The notes: generated by a model not told the origin, from the sequence alone. DNA of 64,000 nt from Leptolyngbyaceae cyanobacterium T60_A2020_046 (GCA_015272155.1 JACYME010000214.1:1-64000); one strand, 5' to 3'; numbered from the stretch's first letter, positions 31,088 through 40,497 are shown. Translations and numbers: made by a program.

Positions 31088-32032
31088 TCAGGCTCCCTGG
31101 CGCTGATGCTCGGCATAGGCCGCATAAACGCCCTGCACGTTGTACCAATTTAAGAAGACCCGCGCCACTTCCAGCGCCAGTTGAGGACGCCCTTGGTCAA
31201 TGAGCCATTGCAGTAGCGGTGCCAGGGTCTTCTCATTCAGCCGTCCCCCCAGGGAAAGCAACCCCCACAGAATGCGGTGGAGCCACGTCATTTGAATCAT
31301 CATCCGCACATCCCAGGTGGGGTGTTTCTGATAAAACAAGACCCCCATGCGACCCCGCTCAATCTCCTTCGCGATCAGGCTCGGCACCTGATCTAGAGAG
31401 AAGGGCGGATGCCAATGGTAGCCCACGGCTTCAGGCACTTTCACGAGGGACAGGCCCAGGTTTTTGAGGCGTACCCCCAGCTCTAGGTCTTCCCAGCCGT
31501 AGAGCTGAAACTGGGTATCAAACAGTCCTGCGGCCTCAAGCCAGTGGCGGGCGATCGCGACATTTCCCGTCGCAAAAAACGCCTGGGAATAATCCGTCAC
31601 CTTGAAGGGTTCAGCGGTCGGATTTTCAAAGTTGCAGGTGTTGACGACCCGACCGTAGGTAAACACGCGATCGCTGCCCTTCTGCTGATAGGCGCGGGTG
31701 AGGGCGCGGGCATGGTGGGCCAAAAAATCCTCTAGCACTACGAGATCACTGTCGATAAACACAATGGTGTCACCCTTAGCTCGCTCAACACCGAGGTTGC
31801 GCGCGATCGCCGGGCCTTTGTGGTCTTGCTCAAACAAGCGCACATGGGGAAACGCTGCCGCATTTGCCTGCAACCAGGCCACTGTGCCATCGGTCGAGCC
31901 ATCATCCACAATCACAATTTCGTACCCTGTGATGGGGCTGTCTGCTGGGATGCGCTGGTGCTCCATCGCCTGCAAACATTTCTCCAAAATCGGCTTGCGA
32001 TTATAGGTCGGAATGACAACGCTGAAAAACAC
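31088..32032 (-). CDS. Glycosyltransferase family 2
   Basis: The GTG at 32032 was preferred to an upstream ATG because GGAGG sits six bases before it and the GT-A fold then starts at once (FFSVVIPTYNRKPILE). The DxD-like motif region is TIVFIDSDLVVLE and the acceptor-side segment is YGWEDLELGVRL. The C-terminal part (about 220-310) is helical without clear membrane spans. It probably adds sugars to an envelope polysaccharide or lipid. The substrate is unknown. Confidence 0.9.
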   Translation of the reverse strand: MFFSVVIPTYNRKPILEKCLQAMEHQRIPADSPITGYEIVIVDDGSTDGTVAWLQANAAAFPHVRLFEQDHKGPAIARNLGVERAKGDTIVFIDSDLVVLEDFLAHHARALTRAYQQKGSDRVFTYGRVVNTCNFENPTAEPFKVTDYSQAFFATGNVAIARHWLEAAGLFDTQFQLYGWEDLELGVRLKNLGLSLVKVPEAVGYHWHPPFSLDQVPSLIAKEIERGRMGVLFYQKHPTWDVRMMIQMTWLHRILWGLLSLGGRLNEKTLAPLLQWLIDQGRPQLALEVARVFLNWYNVQGVYAAYAEHQRQGA

Positions 32033-32260
32033 AACACACCTCCACATTGCACTCCAATCCTACTCTATGGCGCAGGGCGGGCAGCGAGGGCAGCCCCCCA
32101 GCCACTTTCGTGGAGTATGCGGGCTGGGCGCTAGGCGATCGCGCCCAACTGCCCATCTGCCTTCCCAGCCCAGCACGGCGTGTGATCGAGATCGGTTAAA
32201 GTTCCACAACTCCGCCACAATAGAGATCCGCATTCTGCGGTATAACCATTACGGCTCTTC

Positions 32261-32935
32261 ATGCGATCGCCGCCCATGCCTGATCAAACTCGGTTCCGCG
32301 TTGTCATCTTTGGTTCCGCTCGCCTCAAGCCCGGCGACACCGTATACGAACAGGTGCGGCGGCTGGCCCGCCTGCTCGGTCGCGAGGGCATGGATGTGGT
32401 GACCGGCGGTGGCCCTGGCCTGATGGAGGCGGCCAACCTGGGCCACCGCGAAGGCCGCGAAGACCCCAGCAGCCGCGATGGCAACAGCAAATCCTACGGA
32501 CTCAACATCAAGCTGCCCTTTGAAGAAGCGCCCAACCCCCATGTGGACATCAAGCGCGAATTCGATCGCTTTTCCGATCGCTTAGATCACTTCATGCACC
32601 TTGCCAATGCAGTGGTGGTGGCCCCCGGCGGCGTCGGCACCCTGCTGGAGTTGCTCTATACCTGGCAGCTCATGCAGGTCCAACACATCTGCAACATTCC
32701 GATTGTGCTGCTGGGCGAAATGTGGGCCGACTTTTTGCACTGGGTGCATCACTGGCCGCTGCAAAAACGCCTGCTCGACCAAAAGGATTATGAGTTGCTG
32801 TATTGGGTGCGCACCTGCGACGAAGCCTTTGAAATTGTGCGCGAAGCCCATCGGGAATTTTCCCAAAATCATGGGGATTTTTGCCTGAATTACCACCAAT
32901 ATCGCCTCAACGAACGGACGGAACCCCGACCCTGA
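32261..32935 (+). CDS. LOG-family protein (TIGR00730-like Rossmann fold)
   Basis: This 224-residue protein carries VTGGGPGLMEAANLG and the signature VVAPGGVGTLLELLYTW. LOG enzymes cleave the ribose 5'-phosphate from cytokinin nucleotides or related nucleoside monophosphates; older annotation as lysine decarboxylase is generally wrong. An ATG at 32276 is an equally good start because neither has a strong ribosome-binding site. A guanine deaminase gene follows after an MITE-like element, so a link to purine salvage is possible. Confidence 0.88.
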   Translation: MRSPPMPDQTRFRVVIFGSARLKPGDTVYEQVRRLARLLGREGMDVVTGGGPGLMEAANLGHREGREDPSSRDGNSKSYGLNIKLPFEEAPNPHVDIKREFDRFSDRLDHFMHLANAVVVAPGGVGTLLELLYTWQLMQVQHICNIPIVLLGEMWADFLHWVHHWPLQKRLLDQKDYELLYWVRTCDEAFEIVREAHREFSQNHGDFCLNYHQYRLNERTEPRP

Positions 32936-32968
32936 CCGTCTCTATTGAATACTGAGTGTTGAATGTCT

Positions 32969-33063
32969 TATAGCGTTTCCTTGCTTGGTGAGGTGCGCTT
33001 CATCCCCGGATGTCAATGGTTACGGGGCTGTTTTTGCACCTCACTGGCTTCAAAAACGCTGTA
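32969..33063. mobile_element. Small palindromic MITE-like element
   Basis: Outer arms TATAGCGTTT (32969-32978) and AAACGCTGTA (33054-33063) pair at 9 of 10 positions. Inner arms GTGAGGTGC (32988-32996) and GCACCTCAC (33036-33044) pair perfectly. The element is about 95 bp, has no coding capacity and is flanked by near-identical 17-bp direct repeats (32954-32970 and 33067-33083, two differences). This is the form of a non-autonomous inverted-repeat element. The parent transposase is not evident here. Confidence 0.65.
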
Positions 33064-33095
33064 AGTGAGTGTTGAGTATCTTAAGGATGTAGAGA

Positions 33096-33566
33096 ATGAC
33101 GCCTGACCCTGCTTTCATGGAAGCCGCGATCGCCCTCTCTTTTGAGGCAATGAACAGCAATCGCGGTGGGCCTTACGGGGCTGTGGTGGTCAAAGATGGC
33201 GTCATCATCGGGCGCGGCATGAACGAAGTCACGTCCCTTAATGACCCCACCGCCCACGCCGAACTGACCGCCATTCGCCAAGCCTGCGCCACCCTCAACA
33301 GTTGGCGACTCGACGGTTGCGAACTCTACACCAGTTGCGAGCCGTGCCCCATGTGCATGGCCGCGGTCTACTGGGCGCAGCTCGATCGCGTGTATTACAG
33401 CAACACCCGCGAAGACGCCGCCCGCTATGGCTTCAACAGCCAAGCCATTTATGACGACCTGGCACGCGATCGCGACTCCCGCAAAATTGCCATGCATCCC
33501 CCTCTGCCTAGCAAAGCCATCACCGCCTTTGACGCCTGGGCCAACAAGCACGATCGCGAGGTGTAG
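33096..33566 (+). CDS. guaD: Guanine deaminase, cytidine-deaminase fold
   Basis: This 156-residue zinc enzyme has the HAE motif in PTAHAELTAIRQAC and the two-cysteine motif CEPCPMCMAAVYWA. The C-terminal region, including YGFNSQAIYDDL, PLPSKAITAFDAW and NKHDREV, resembles Bacillus GuaD rather than the tRNA adenosine deaminase TadA. It would convert guanine to xanthine. A general nucleoside deaminase role is the alternative. An MITE-like palindrome lies just upstream and may separate it from the LOG gene. Confidence 0.85.
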   Translation: MTPDPAFMEAAIALSFEAMNSNRGGPYGAVVVKDGVIIGRGMNEVTSLNDPTAHAELTAIRQACATLNSWRLDGCELYTSCEPCPMCMAAVYWAQLDRVYYSNTREDAARYGFNSQAIYDDLARDRDSRKIAMHPPLPSKAITAFDAWANKHDREV

Positions 33567-33599
33567 TGGCCCCCGGGCAACTCTACCCTCATCGGTTTC

Positions 33600-34832
33600 T
33601 CACCCTCCCATTTCCAAGAGGCGATCGCTCAGCGCCGCCGCGATCGCCGCTGCCGCCCCCGGTTCCCCCAGACGGCGCTGCCCATTCTCGCGGATGTGCG
33701 CAAGCCGTTGGGCATCGGCCAGGGTCGCTTGAATTGCGGCACCCACCTCCGCTGGATGGTTGAGGAGTTGCACCGACGGGCCAAGCAACCGGGTTTGTAG
33801 CCGGGCAAAGGCGGGCACAAACTGCGGCCCATCGCCGGGAAGGGTAAAGGCGGGTTTGCCCAAACCCACCACCTGCTCGGTGGCAGTACCCGCCATCGCG
33901 ATTGCGGCGTCGGCCAAGTGCAGACAATCCGCATAGGCGGTTTGGGTCAGCCGCAGGGTGCCATTGGCGTGGATAAAGATCGAGTTGGTGGCGGGAACAT
34001 CCGTCCAGCCGTGGCGGCGGAGGGCGTCGCAGAGGGGCGCGAGATCCAGCGATGGCGCGATCGCCCCCAGCAGATGCACCGATCGCGGCGCAAAGGTTGG
34101 CAGCACGCTCGCCACCGCGCGCAGGATGCGATCCCAGTTTTGGTAGGCTTCGGGCGGGCGCGACCCCGGCAAGAGCACGAGGGTCAGCGCGGCAGGGTCG
34201 GGCGATCGTAGCGTTTCCCCCAGTGGCGTGGGTGCCAGGCCATCCATCATCGGGTTGCCCACCACCAGCGATCGCACGCCACACTGCCGGAGTTCTGCCG
34301 CTGTCAACTCATCTCGCACCACCACCAGCCGACAGCGCCCCCCCATCAGCCACCGCTCCCAGGGCAGGTAAATCGAGCCCGCCCAGCCCGCATACCAAGG
34401 AATCTCGGGCAGGCGTCCGGCTTCGTTGCGCAGATAATAGGCCGACTTGGCCGTGCCCACAAAGGCATAGGGGCAGCCGCTCCACCGGGCAAACCCCGCT
34501 GGGATCAGATCGCCCACGGCCAACACCGCGCCCCCCTGTTGCGCCCAGGTGCGCATCGCTTGCAGTTGCGCGATCGTCAGTTGCACCAACCCGCCCTTGA
34601 GGTCGCGGGCCAGTTGTCGCCCATCCAAATAGACGAAACCGCCGGAGGGTAAGGTTTTGGTGGCAGCGATGGGGGCAATCCCATGCGTCCGAAAGGCAGT
34701 GCCTTCGCCCACAAGGGGCAAGGCAGCCAGGTCTAGGTTCGGATGGCGATCGCGCAGGGCCAGCAAGATTCGCAGGGCGATCGCGTCTTCCCCATGGCCG
34801 TTACTCACACACAACAATCGCGGCGCTGTCAT
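33600..34832 (-). CDS. Lipid-A-disaccharide synthase-related glycosyltransferase (first of a divergent pair)
   Basis: This 410-residue protein begins LLCVSNGHGEDAIALRIL and has a C-terminal donor-site segment AMAGTATEQVVGLGKPAFTL. The layout is a GT-B fold related to LpxB, but the family is a separate cyanobacterial and plastid-lineage group rather than true lipid A synthase. LLPGSRPPEAYQNW is seen mid-chain. A role in glycolipid or lipopolysaccharide synthesis is inferred. A paralogue lies divergently 262 bp away. Confidence 0.85.
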   Translation of the reverse strand: MTAPRLLCVSNGHGEDAIALRILLALRDRHPNLDLAALPLVGEGTAFRTHGIAPIAATKTLPSGGFVYLDGRQLARDLKGGLVQLTIAQLQAMRTWAQQGGAVLAVGDLIPAGFARWSGCPYAFVGTAKSAYYLRNEAGRLPEIPWYAGWAGSIYLPWERWLMGGRCRLVVVRDELTAAELRQCGVRSLVVGNPMMDGLAPTPLGETLRSPDPAALTLVLLPGSRPPEAYQNWDRILRAVASVLPTFAPRSVHLLGAIAPSLDLAPLCDALRRHGWTDVPATNSIFIHANGTLRLTQTAYADCLHLADAAIAMAGTATEQVVGLGKPAFTLPGDGPQFVPAFARLQTRLLGPSVQLLNHPAEVGAAIQATLADAQRLAHIRENGQRRLGEPGAAAAIAAALSDRLLEMGG

Positions 34833-35094
34833 GGTTGGTCATTCCTAAAACATGATGTCGAGGGTAGAGAACGATCGCCCGCGATCGCAGAGCTGAACAC
34901 AAGACGTTCTACCACAGGCCAAAAGTTAGGCAAGCTGGGTGGTTTCCACTATCCCATCGGGCATTCCGTCGGCAGCGATCCCCACGTTGAGGGCTGTGGA
35001 ACATCGGGGCACCGTAGTCTCCGTTTCGAGTCAAAGAGTAGGCTATTCTGATTCGTGGCTACGCATTGGTGGCGATAGGAGAGGCCAATAGGAG

Positions 35095-36339
35095 ATGACC
35101 AAGCGGGTGCTGTTTCTCAGCAACGGGCATGGCGAAGACCTCAACGCCACGCTAATTGTGCGTGCCTTGCACGCGATCGATCCCAGCGTTGACGTGGCGG
35201 CCATGCCCATTGTGGGCACGGGCGATGCCTATCGTAAGCTGGCAGTGCCCATCATTGGCCCAACCCAGCAGCTTCCCTCCGGCGGCTTTAACTATATCAA
35301 TGTGGTGCGATTGTTCAACCCGGTGAATTGGTGGCGGGACACGAACCCCGTGAGCCTAATTCGTGACCTGTTTTCGGGGTTAATTGGCCTGACGTGGCGA
35401 CAGATTCAGGCTGTACGCCGCTATGGCCGCACCTGTGATCTGCTCTTTGCCACGGGCGACATTGTGCCGATTTTGTTTGCCTATGTCACCCGTCGCCCAT
35501 TTATCGCGTTTTTGGTTTCGACCTCAAGCTATTATGAGGGTCGGGTTAAGCTGCCGTGGCTCGCGCAAATGGGCCTGCGATCCCGCCGCTGTTGCGCCGT
35601 CCTCACCCGCGATGCCTTTACGGCAAAGGATCTGCTGCGCCGGGGCTTTCCCCACGCGCGCTATGCGGGCTATCCGATTATGGATGTGCTCACCCCGACG
35701 GGGGCCAACCTCAACCTGGATTCCACCCGCCCCATGATTGCGCTGCTGCCAGGCAGTCGCCTGCCCGAGGCTCAGCAAAATCTAGGGCTGATGTTGCAAC
35801 TGTGCGAAGCCATCACGGCCCGGTGTGCGGCGCAGTTCCATGTGGCGTTGGTACCGAGCTTTGCCCCCCAGCACCTCCAAGCCCTCGCGATCGCGCAAGG
35901 TTGGCAGATGCCAACGGGCGATCGCTTGTGCCGGGGCGACACCATCGTTCACCTGCACTACAATGCCTTCGCCGATATCCTGCATCAATGCACCGCCGTG
36001 GTGGGTATGGCGGGCACTGCCGTTGAGCAAGCGGTTGGCCTGGGCAAGCCCGTCGTTCAAATTCCGGGGCCGGGGCCACAGTTTACCTACCTGTTTGCTG
36101 AGGCCCAAATGCGGTTGCTGGGGCCATCGGTGACCACCATTGGTTGCCGCCCGGCTACGCCCGCAATTTTGCAAAAAGCGGCCCAGCATCTCTGTCAGAT
36201 TTTGGGCGATCGCGACTATCAGGCCCAGTGCGTCCTCAACGGGCAAGAACGGGTGGGATTGCCAGGGGGATCAACGACGATCGCCCAAACCCTGATCGAC
36301 ACCCTGAAACATCTATCCAGCGACGATTCCCGGTCTTAA
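35095..36339 (+). CDS. Lipid-A-disaccharide synthase-related glycosyltransferase (second of a divergent pair)
   Basis: This 414-residue paralogue starts VLFLSNGHGEDLNATLIV and carries LLPGSRLPEAQQNL and GMAGTAVEQAVGLGKPVVQI, the same landmarks as the minus-strand neighbour. Both also share LPSGGF near residue 65. Their head-to-head layout suggests an inverted duplication or regulation from one control region. The acceptor is not known; having both genes may mean a heteromeric or stepwise glycosylation. Confidence 0.85.
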   Translation: MTKRVLFLSNGHGEDLNATLIVRALHAIDPSVDVAAMPIVGTGDAYRKLAVPIIGPTQQLPSGGFNYINVVRLFNPVNWWRDTNPVSLIRDLFSGLIGLTWRQIQAVRRYGRTCDLLFATGDIVPILFAYVTRRPFIAFLVSTSSYYEGRVKLPWLAQMGLRSRRCCAVLTRDAFTAKDLLRRGFPHARYAGYPIMDVLTPTGANLNLDSTRPMIALLPGSRLPEAQQNLGLMLQLCEAITARCAAQFHVALVPSFAPQHLQALAIAQGWQMPTGDRLCRGDTIVHLHYNAFADILHQCTAVVGMAGTAVEQAVGLGKPVVQIPGPGPQFTYLFAEAQMRLLGPSVTTIGCRPATPAILQKAAQHLCQILGDRDYQAQCVLNGQERVGLPGGSTTIAQTLIDTLKHLSSDDSRS

Positions 36340-36380
36340 CCAAACTTCGTTAGCATCAATCCAGTGCTGTCGGAGGTTTC

Positions 36381-38024
36381 ATGCTTGCCCCCTCTCGGAT
36401 GTCTCGCCAGGGTGAAATTGTTGAAGTCGTGCTCCGCAATGGGTGGGACTACATGCGGCGGCTCCTCAGCGGTGGCAAAGCCGACGAGCCCGAACTGCCG
36501 CCCCCCGAAGTGTTGCGCAATATTCTCACCGAGCTCGGCCCGGTCTACGTCAAGTTTGGACAACTCCTGAGCACCCGCCCCGATCTGCTGCCTGCGTCAT
36601 ACATCAAAGCCCTTAGCAGTTTGCAGTCCACTGTGCCGCCGGTGCCCGCCAGCCAGATGGAAACGCTGATTCGTCAGGCGTTACCTGCTCCGCCAGAGGA
36701 CATCTTTGCCGAAATTAACTACTCCGCGATCGCGGCAGGCTCCATTGGCCAAACCCACAGGGCCAAGCTTAAGGACGGTCGCGACGTGGCGCTCAAGGTG
36801 CAGCGTCCCGGCATCGACAAACTCGTGGAACAAGATATGTCCCTGATTCGCGATGTGGCGCGGCTTGTCTCCGCCACCCAGTTTGGGACACGGTACAACG
36901 TCGTTGAGCTGGCCTACGAGTTTAGCGAAGCCATTCGCGCCGAGCTAGATTTCACCACCGAAGCAGAATACACGGATCTGCTGCGCCGCAACCTACAAAA
37001 CAGCCCTTGGTATGACGCCAGTCAAATCGTCATTCCCGAAATTGTGTGGGAGTTGACCAGCCCCAAATTGTTGGTGATGGAATGGCTCGACGGTGCGCCG
37101 ATTTTGACCACTGACCTAGTTCATACCGACACAGAAGCCGCCGCCAAGGCGCGACAGGCGGTGACGACGCTGCTATTTCGCGTGTTTTTTAAGCAATTTT
37201 TCATCGACGGCTTTTTTCACGCTGACCCACACCCCGGCAACATCTTTTATCTGAAGGATGGCCGGGTTGCTCTGCTCGACTGTGGCATGATGGGGCGGCT
37301 CGATCCGCGCACCCGTGCCACCATGACCGAAATGGTGCTCGCGATCGCCAGTTCCGACGCCCAGCGCTGCACCCAGCTCACCCTCAAACTGGCCGAGCCC
37401 CTAGAGCCCCCCAACCTGTCGAAGCTCGAAAGTGACTTCACACGCTTGATGGGCCGCTATTACGGCCTCAGTTTGGAAAACCTCAACACCGCCGAGGTGT
37501 TTGGCGAAATTCTGGAAGCAGGCACAGATAACCACTTGCGCTGGCCCGCCAACATTGGTCTGTTTACCAAATCCCTCGCCAACCTCGAAGGCGCGGCCCG
37601 CCAGTTCAATCCCAAAGTCAACCTGCTGTCTGAAATCCGTCCCCTCATGGCCGATCTCTTCCGCCAGCAGCTTGTTGGCGAAGATCCCGTGCAAACGCTG
37701 CTGCGCACCGGGCTGGAATTTCGCAACCTTTCTCTCGAATCACCGCGACAGTTTGCCTTTTTGCTTGATCGCCTCAGCACCGAAACCCTCACCTGGAACC
37801 TCAGCCTACGGGAAGTCGATGGTCTGCGCCGCAGCTTGGATGATGCGGCCAATCGGCGATCGTTCAGCACGGTGGTGGGGGCACTCATCATTGGCGCTGC
37901 GATCGTCTCCACGGGGCAACGCACCTCCCAAGGGGTGGTGCTGAGCTATGTCTTTTTTGCCGCTGCGAGCTTTTTGGGGCTGTGGCTGTTGGTAAGTATT
38001 TTGCGATCGGGCCGGCTGCGATAG
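36381..38024 (+). CDS. ABC1/UbiB-family atypical protein kinase
   Basis: This 547-residue protein has the family KxGQ motif in VKFGQLLSTRPDLLP, the alanine-rich loop AAGSIGQTHRA, VALKVQRPGI, a catalytic-loop-like HADPHPGNIFYL and a DCGMMG segment in the DFG position. C-terminal hydrophobic helices (about 495-540) should anchor it to membrane. ABC1 kinases support quinone and prenyl-lipid synthesis; cyanobacterial members are linked to plastoquinone and tocopherol homeostasis. It follows the LpxB-like gene by 41 bp. Confidence 0.92.
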   Translation: MLAPSRMSRQGEIVEVVLRNGWDYMRRLLSGGKADEPELPPPEVLRNILTELGPVYVKFGQLLSTRPDLLPASYIKALSSLQSTVPPVPASQMETLIRQALPAPPEDIFAEINYSAIAAGSIGQTHRAKLKDGRDVALKVQRPGIDKLVEQDMSLIRDVARLVSATQFGTRYNVVELAYEFSEAIRAELDFTTEAEYTDLLRRNLQNSPWYDASQIVIPEIVWELTSPKLLVMEWLDGAPILTTDLVHTDTEAAAKARQAVTTLLFRVFFKQFFIDGFFHADPHPGNIFYLKDGRVALLDCGMMGRLDPRTRATMTEMVLAIASSDAQRCTQLTLKLAEPLEPPNLSKLESDFTRLMGRYYGLSLENLNTAEVFGEILEAGTDNHLRWPANIGLFTKSLANLEGAARQFNPKVNLLSEIRPLMADLFRQQLVGEDPVQTLLRTGLEFRNLSLESPRQFAFLLDRLSTETLTWNLSLREVDGLRRSLDDAANRRSFSTVVGALIIGAAIVSTGQRTSQGVVLSYVFFAAASFLGLWLLVSILRSGRLR

Positions 38025-38064
38025 TTCAATCATTTACGCCACAATTCGACGCGTTGTTTTGGGC

Positions 38065-38101
38065 GATCGCCCCTTTATTGGAATAAAGGGGCGATCTTGT
38101 T
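38065..38101 (+). terminator. Terminator after the ABC1 kinase gene
   Basis: GATCGCCCCTTTATT (38065-38079) pairs with AATAAAGGGGCGATC (38082-38096), giving a stem of about 14 bp with a tight loop, followed by TTGTT. The outer part of the left arm is a HIP1-type GCGATCGC. Confidence 0.75.
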
Positions 38102-38220
38102 GCATCAGGTTTGAACTTTGGGCCGCGATCGCTCCCGCTATCATCCGGGGCATCTTATAAAAAGCTTTGCCCTATCGAACCGCACAGGGTACTCCACCAA
38201 CTCATCGAGGATCTAAACCC

Positions 38221-40176
38221 ATGCCAACCTTCAGAGTTAGCACCCTTGAGCAGCTCAAAAACGCCATTAACCAAGCCAATCGCAATAAAAAAGCTGACAA
38301 AATCATTATTCAAGGCAACATCGAATGGGCAGACAGCGATGTCTTGCCAGATATTCAAGAAAAGAAACGCGTCACGATTGTTGGTCAAGTTGGCCCCGAC
38401 AACGAAGCCGCCACCCTAGACGCCAATAGCTTTGGTCGCCACTTCTTTATCCGTAGCGGCAACGTCATCCTCCAAAACCTGAACTTAGTGGAAGGCAGTG
38501 CCAACGGCACCAGCGGGGCTGACGGTGGTGGCGGCGGTGGCGGCGCGGGTCTGGGTGGCTCCCTCTTCGTCTACGGCGGTAACGTCACGGTTCGCAGCTC
38601 CACCTTCAACGGAAACTCCGCCTTGGGTGGTAATGGCGCAGCCAGTGGCGAATCTGGTGGCCCCGGTGGCGGCATGGGAGACAACTACACCCCCGGAGCC
38701 AACGGCGGCCCCGACCAAGTTGGGCAGCCAGGAACCTTTGGCAGCGGCGGCGGCGGCGGTGGATACAGCACCAATCCCGCTAATGTTTATGGTGCGTCGG
38801 GTGGCTATGGCGGCTTTGGCGGCGGTGGTGGTGGCGGCGGCTATACCTTCTCGGCTAGTGGCGATCGCAAGGGTGGCTATGGCGGCTATGGCGGCTTTGG
38901 CGGCGGCGGCGGCGGCGGCGGCGGCAGTAACTATGCCGAAATGGGCTACGCCAATGGCAAAGGCGGCTACGCTGGCAACTATGGCGGTTATGGCAACTAC
39001 AATGGCGGCGGCGGCGGTGCTGGATTAGGCGGCGCAATTTTCGTGCGTTCTGGTTCGCTCACCATTGATCGCAGTACGTTTGGTAACAACAGCGCTTCCG
39101 GTGGCGAAGGCGCGAATGGCGGCGGCGATGGTTCTGGGCATGGCGGCGCAATTTTTGCCCTGAGCAACCTCAACAACGGCACAGGCGAGTCGGAAAAGCA
39201 GAACGGAATGCCGGAACAGCTTCCCCGTGTGACCTTTTCCCAGGCAAAATTTGTCAGCAACGACTCAACCAGTGGAGAGGGCGCAGCGGAATTTGGGTTC
39301 CTATCCCCCGGCACTGTATACGAAAACCGGGACTTTTTTGGCCGTGTGTACAGCGGCCTTGTGGTGGAAGGCGACTTTCTTAACCCCATTAATGGGAATA
39401 AGAAAGGAAATCGCCTCAATGGCACCAATGGCAACGACTTAATTGATGGCAAAGGCGGGAACGACCGCCTGAATGGCCGCGATGGCGATGATGTCCTGAT
39501 TGGAGGTAACGGCAACGACATCCTCAACGGCGATACTGGGGCTGACATCATGGCAGGCGGTAAGGGGAACGATCGCTATTTTGTGGATGACCCAGGCGAT
39601 GTCGTCCTTGAGTTCGCCAATGAAGGCCAAGACACGGTTATCTCTTCTCTCTCGACCTATGCCTTGCCAGAACATGTTGAGAATTTGACCCTCTCCGTCG
39701 GTGGACAAGGCACTGGTAATGACCTCAACAACGTTATCAAAGGCAGCGTATCTCAGGATGAACTCATCGGCGGCCTGGGCAATGACAAGCTAAATGGCGG
39801 TGATGGGAATGACATCCTGTTTGGTGGAGAGGCAGTCAGCGGCACAGAAGCCGGAGAAATCGACATTCTGACCGGGGGAAGCGGCAACGACACCTTCAGG
39901 CTCTTTTCCGATGCTGGGGTTGCATACGAAGAGACGGGTTCCTACGCGCACATCACAGACTTCAAAGTCAATCAAGACCGCGTCGCTTTACTCGGAGCGC
40001 CGGATGATTATGAAATCGCAGAGGTCAGACTCGGCAAAAAGGTTTCTGGTGTAGGCATCTATCACGTGGATGGCGACGATCGCGATCTCATCGGAGTCCT
40101 GCAAGGACTCAAGGTCAACCAGGTGAGTTTGGCACCCAGCGGAGGAGTGTTTAATTACTTTCTGCCAAGTCCCTAG
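38221..40176 (+). CDS. Glycine-rich RTX (calcium-binding repeat) protein, probably secreted
   Basis: The start at 38221 (MPTFRVSTLEQL) was chosen because it begins the folded part; an upstream in-frame start at 38167 is possible. Residues 1-100 and 290-390 resemble a right-handed beta-helix (FIRSGNVILQNLNL, IFVRSGSLTIDRSTFGNNSA). Between them lies a very glycine-rich stretch with tracts of up to nine glycines and GGYGG repeats. RTX nonapeptides follow at about 396-455 (NGNDLIDGKGGNDRLNG) and 515-540 (GGLGNDKLNGGDGNDILFGG). There is no signal peptide, so type I secretion with calcium-driven folding outside the cell is inferred. The transporter is not adjacent. It may be an adhesin or sheath component. 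Confidence 0.88.
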   Translation: MPTFRVSTLEQLKNAINQANRNKKADKIIIQGNIEWADSDVLPDIQEKKRVTIVGQVGPDNEAATLDANSFGRHFFIRSGNVILQNLNLVEGSANGTSGADGGGGGGGAGLGGSLFVYGGNVTVRSSTFNGNSALGGNGAASGESGGPGGGMGDNYTPGANGGPDQVGQPGTFGSGGGGGGYSTNPANVYGASGGYGGFGGGGGGGGYTFSASGDRKGGYGGYGGFGGGGGGGGGSNYAEMGYANGKGGYAGNYGGYGNYNGGGGGAGLGGAIFVRSGSLTIDRSTFGNNSASGGEGANGGGDGSGHGGAIFALSNLNNGTGESEKQNGMPEQLPRVTFSQAKFVSNDSTSGEGAAEFGFLSPGTVYENRDFFGRVYSGLVVEGDFLNPINGNKKGNRLNGTNGNDLIDGKGGNDRLNGRDGDDVLIGGNGNDILNGDTGADIMAGGKGNDRYFVDDPGDVVLEFANEGQDTVISSLSTYALPEHVENLTLSVGGQGTGNDLNNVIKGSVSQDELIGGLGNDKLNGGDGNDILFGGEAVSGTEAGEIDILTGGSGNDTFRLFSDAGVAYEETGSYAHITDFKVNQDRVALLGAPDDYEIAEVRLGKKVSGVGIYHVDGDDRDLIGVLQGLKVNQVSLAPSGGVFNYFLPSP

Positions 40177-40212
40177 CCAAGCGCGATCGCAACGCTGTCA
40201 TTCAGTAATACG

Positions 40213-40267
40213 AGCCTTTCGCTCTGGTGGGTATCGCCCGGCGCGATCGCCCCCAAGGCGAAAGGCT
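40213..40267 (+). terminator. Likely terminator after the RTX gene
   Basis: AGCCTTTCGC (40213-40222) pairs with GCGAAAGGCT (40258-40267) and is followed by TTT. The 35-base loop contains a HIP1 octamer. The spacing is long for a classical terminator but the stem and U-run fit. Confidence 0.5.
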
Positions 40268-40331
40268 TTTGCCGTTATACGCACAGGGTGATGGGCAAGT
40301 GCATCTAGTCATGGGCTTCACGGCTTGTTGT

Positions 40332-40361
40332 AAACCTAAAGCCGTGAAACCTAAAGCCGTG
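40332..40361. repeat. Perfect 15-bp tandem duplication
   Basis: AAACCTAAAGCCGTG occurs at 40332-40346 and 40347-40361. It is unrelated in sequence to the duplication 107 bp downstream. Confidence 0.95.
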
Positions 40362-40467
40362 AATCGTGTCCCCCACGGCAATCCTGTCTGGGCAAGCATT
40401 TCAACTAATCACGCGCCCTAGGGCGAAACGCTGGACTGTGCCCGAAGTTTCGGCAACCCATGTCCAC

Positions 40468-40497
40468 AACAAAACGCGCGAAAACAAAACGCGCGAA
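40468..40497. repeat. Perfect 15-bp tandem duplication
   Basis: AACAAAACGCGCGAA occurs at 40468-40482 and 40483-40497 without mismatch. Confidence 0.95.

Noticed and set aside
38500-39030. Alternative frames and apparent repeats in the RTX gene
   Set aside because: GGCGGC tracts give open frames in every phase; the glycine reading is the one continuous with the folded flanks.
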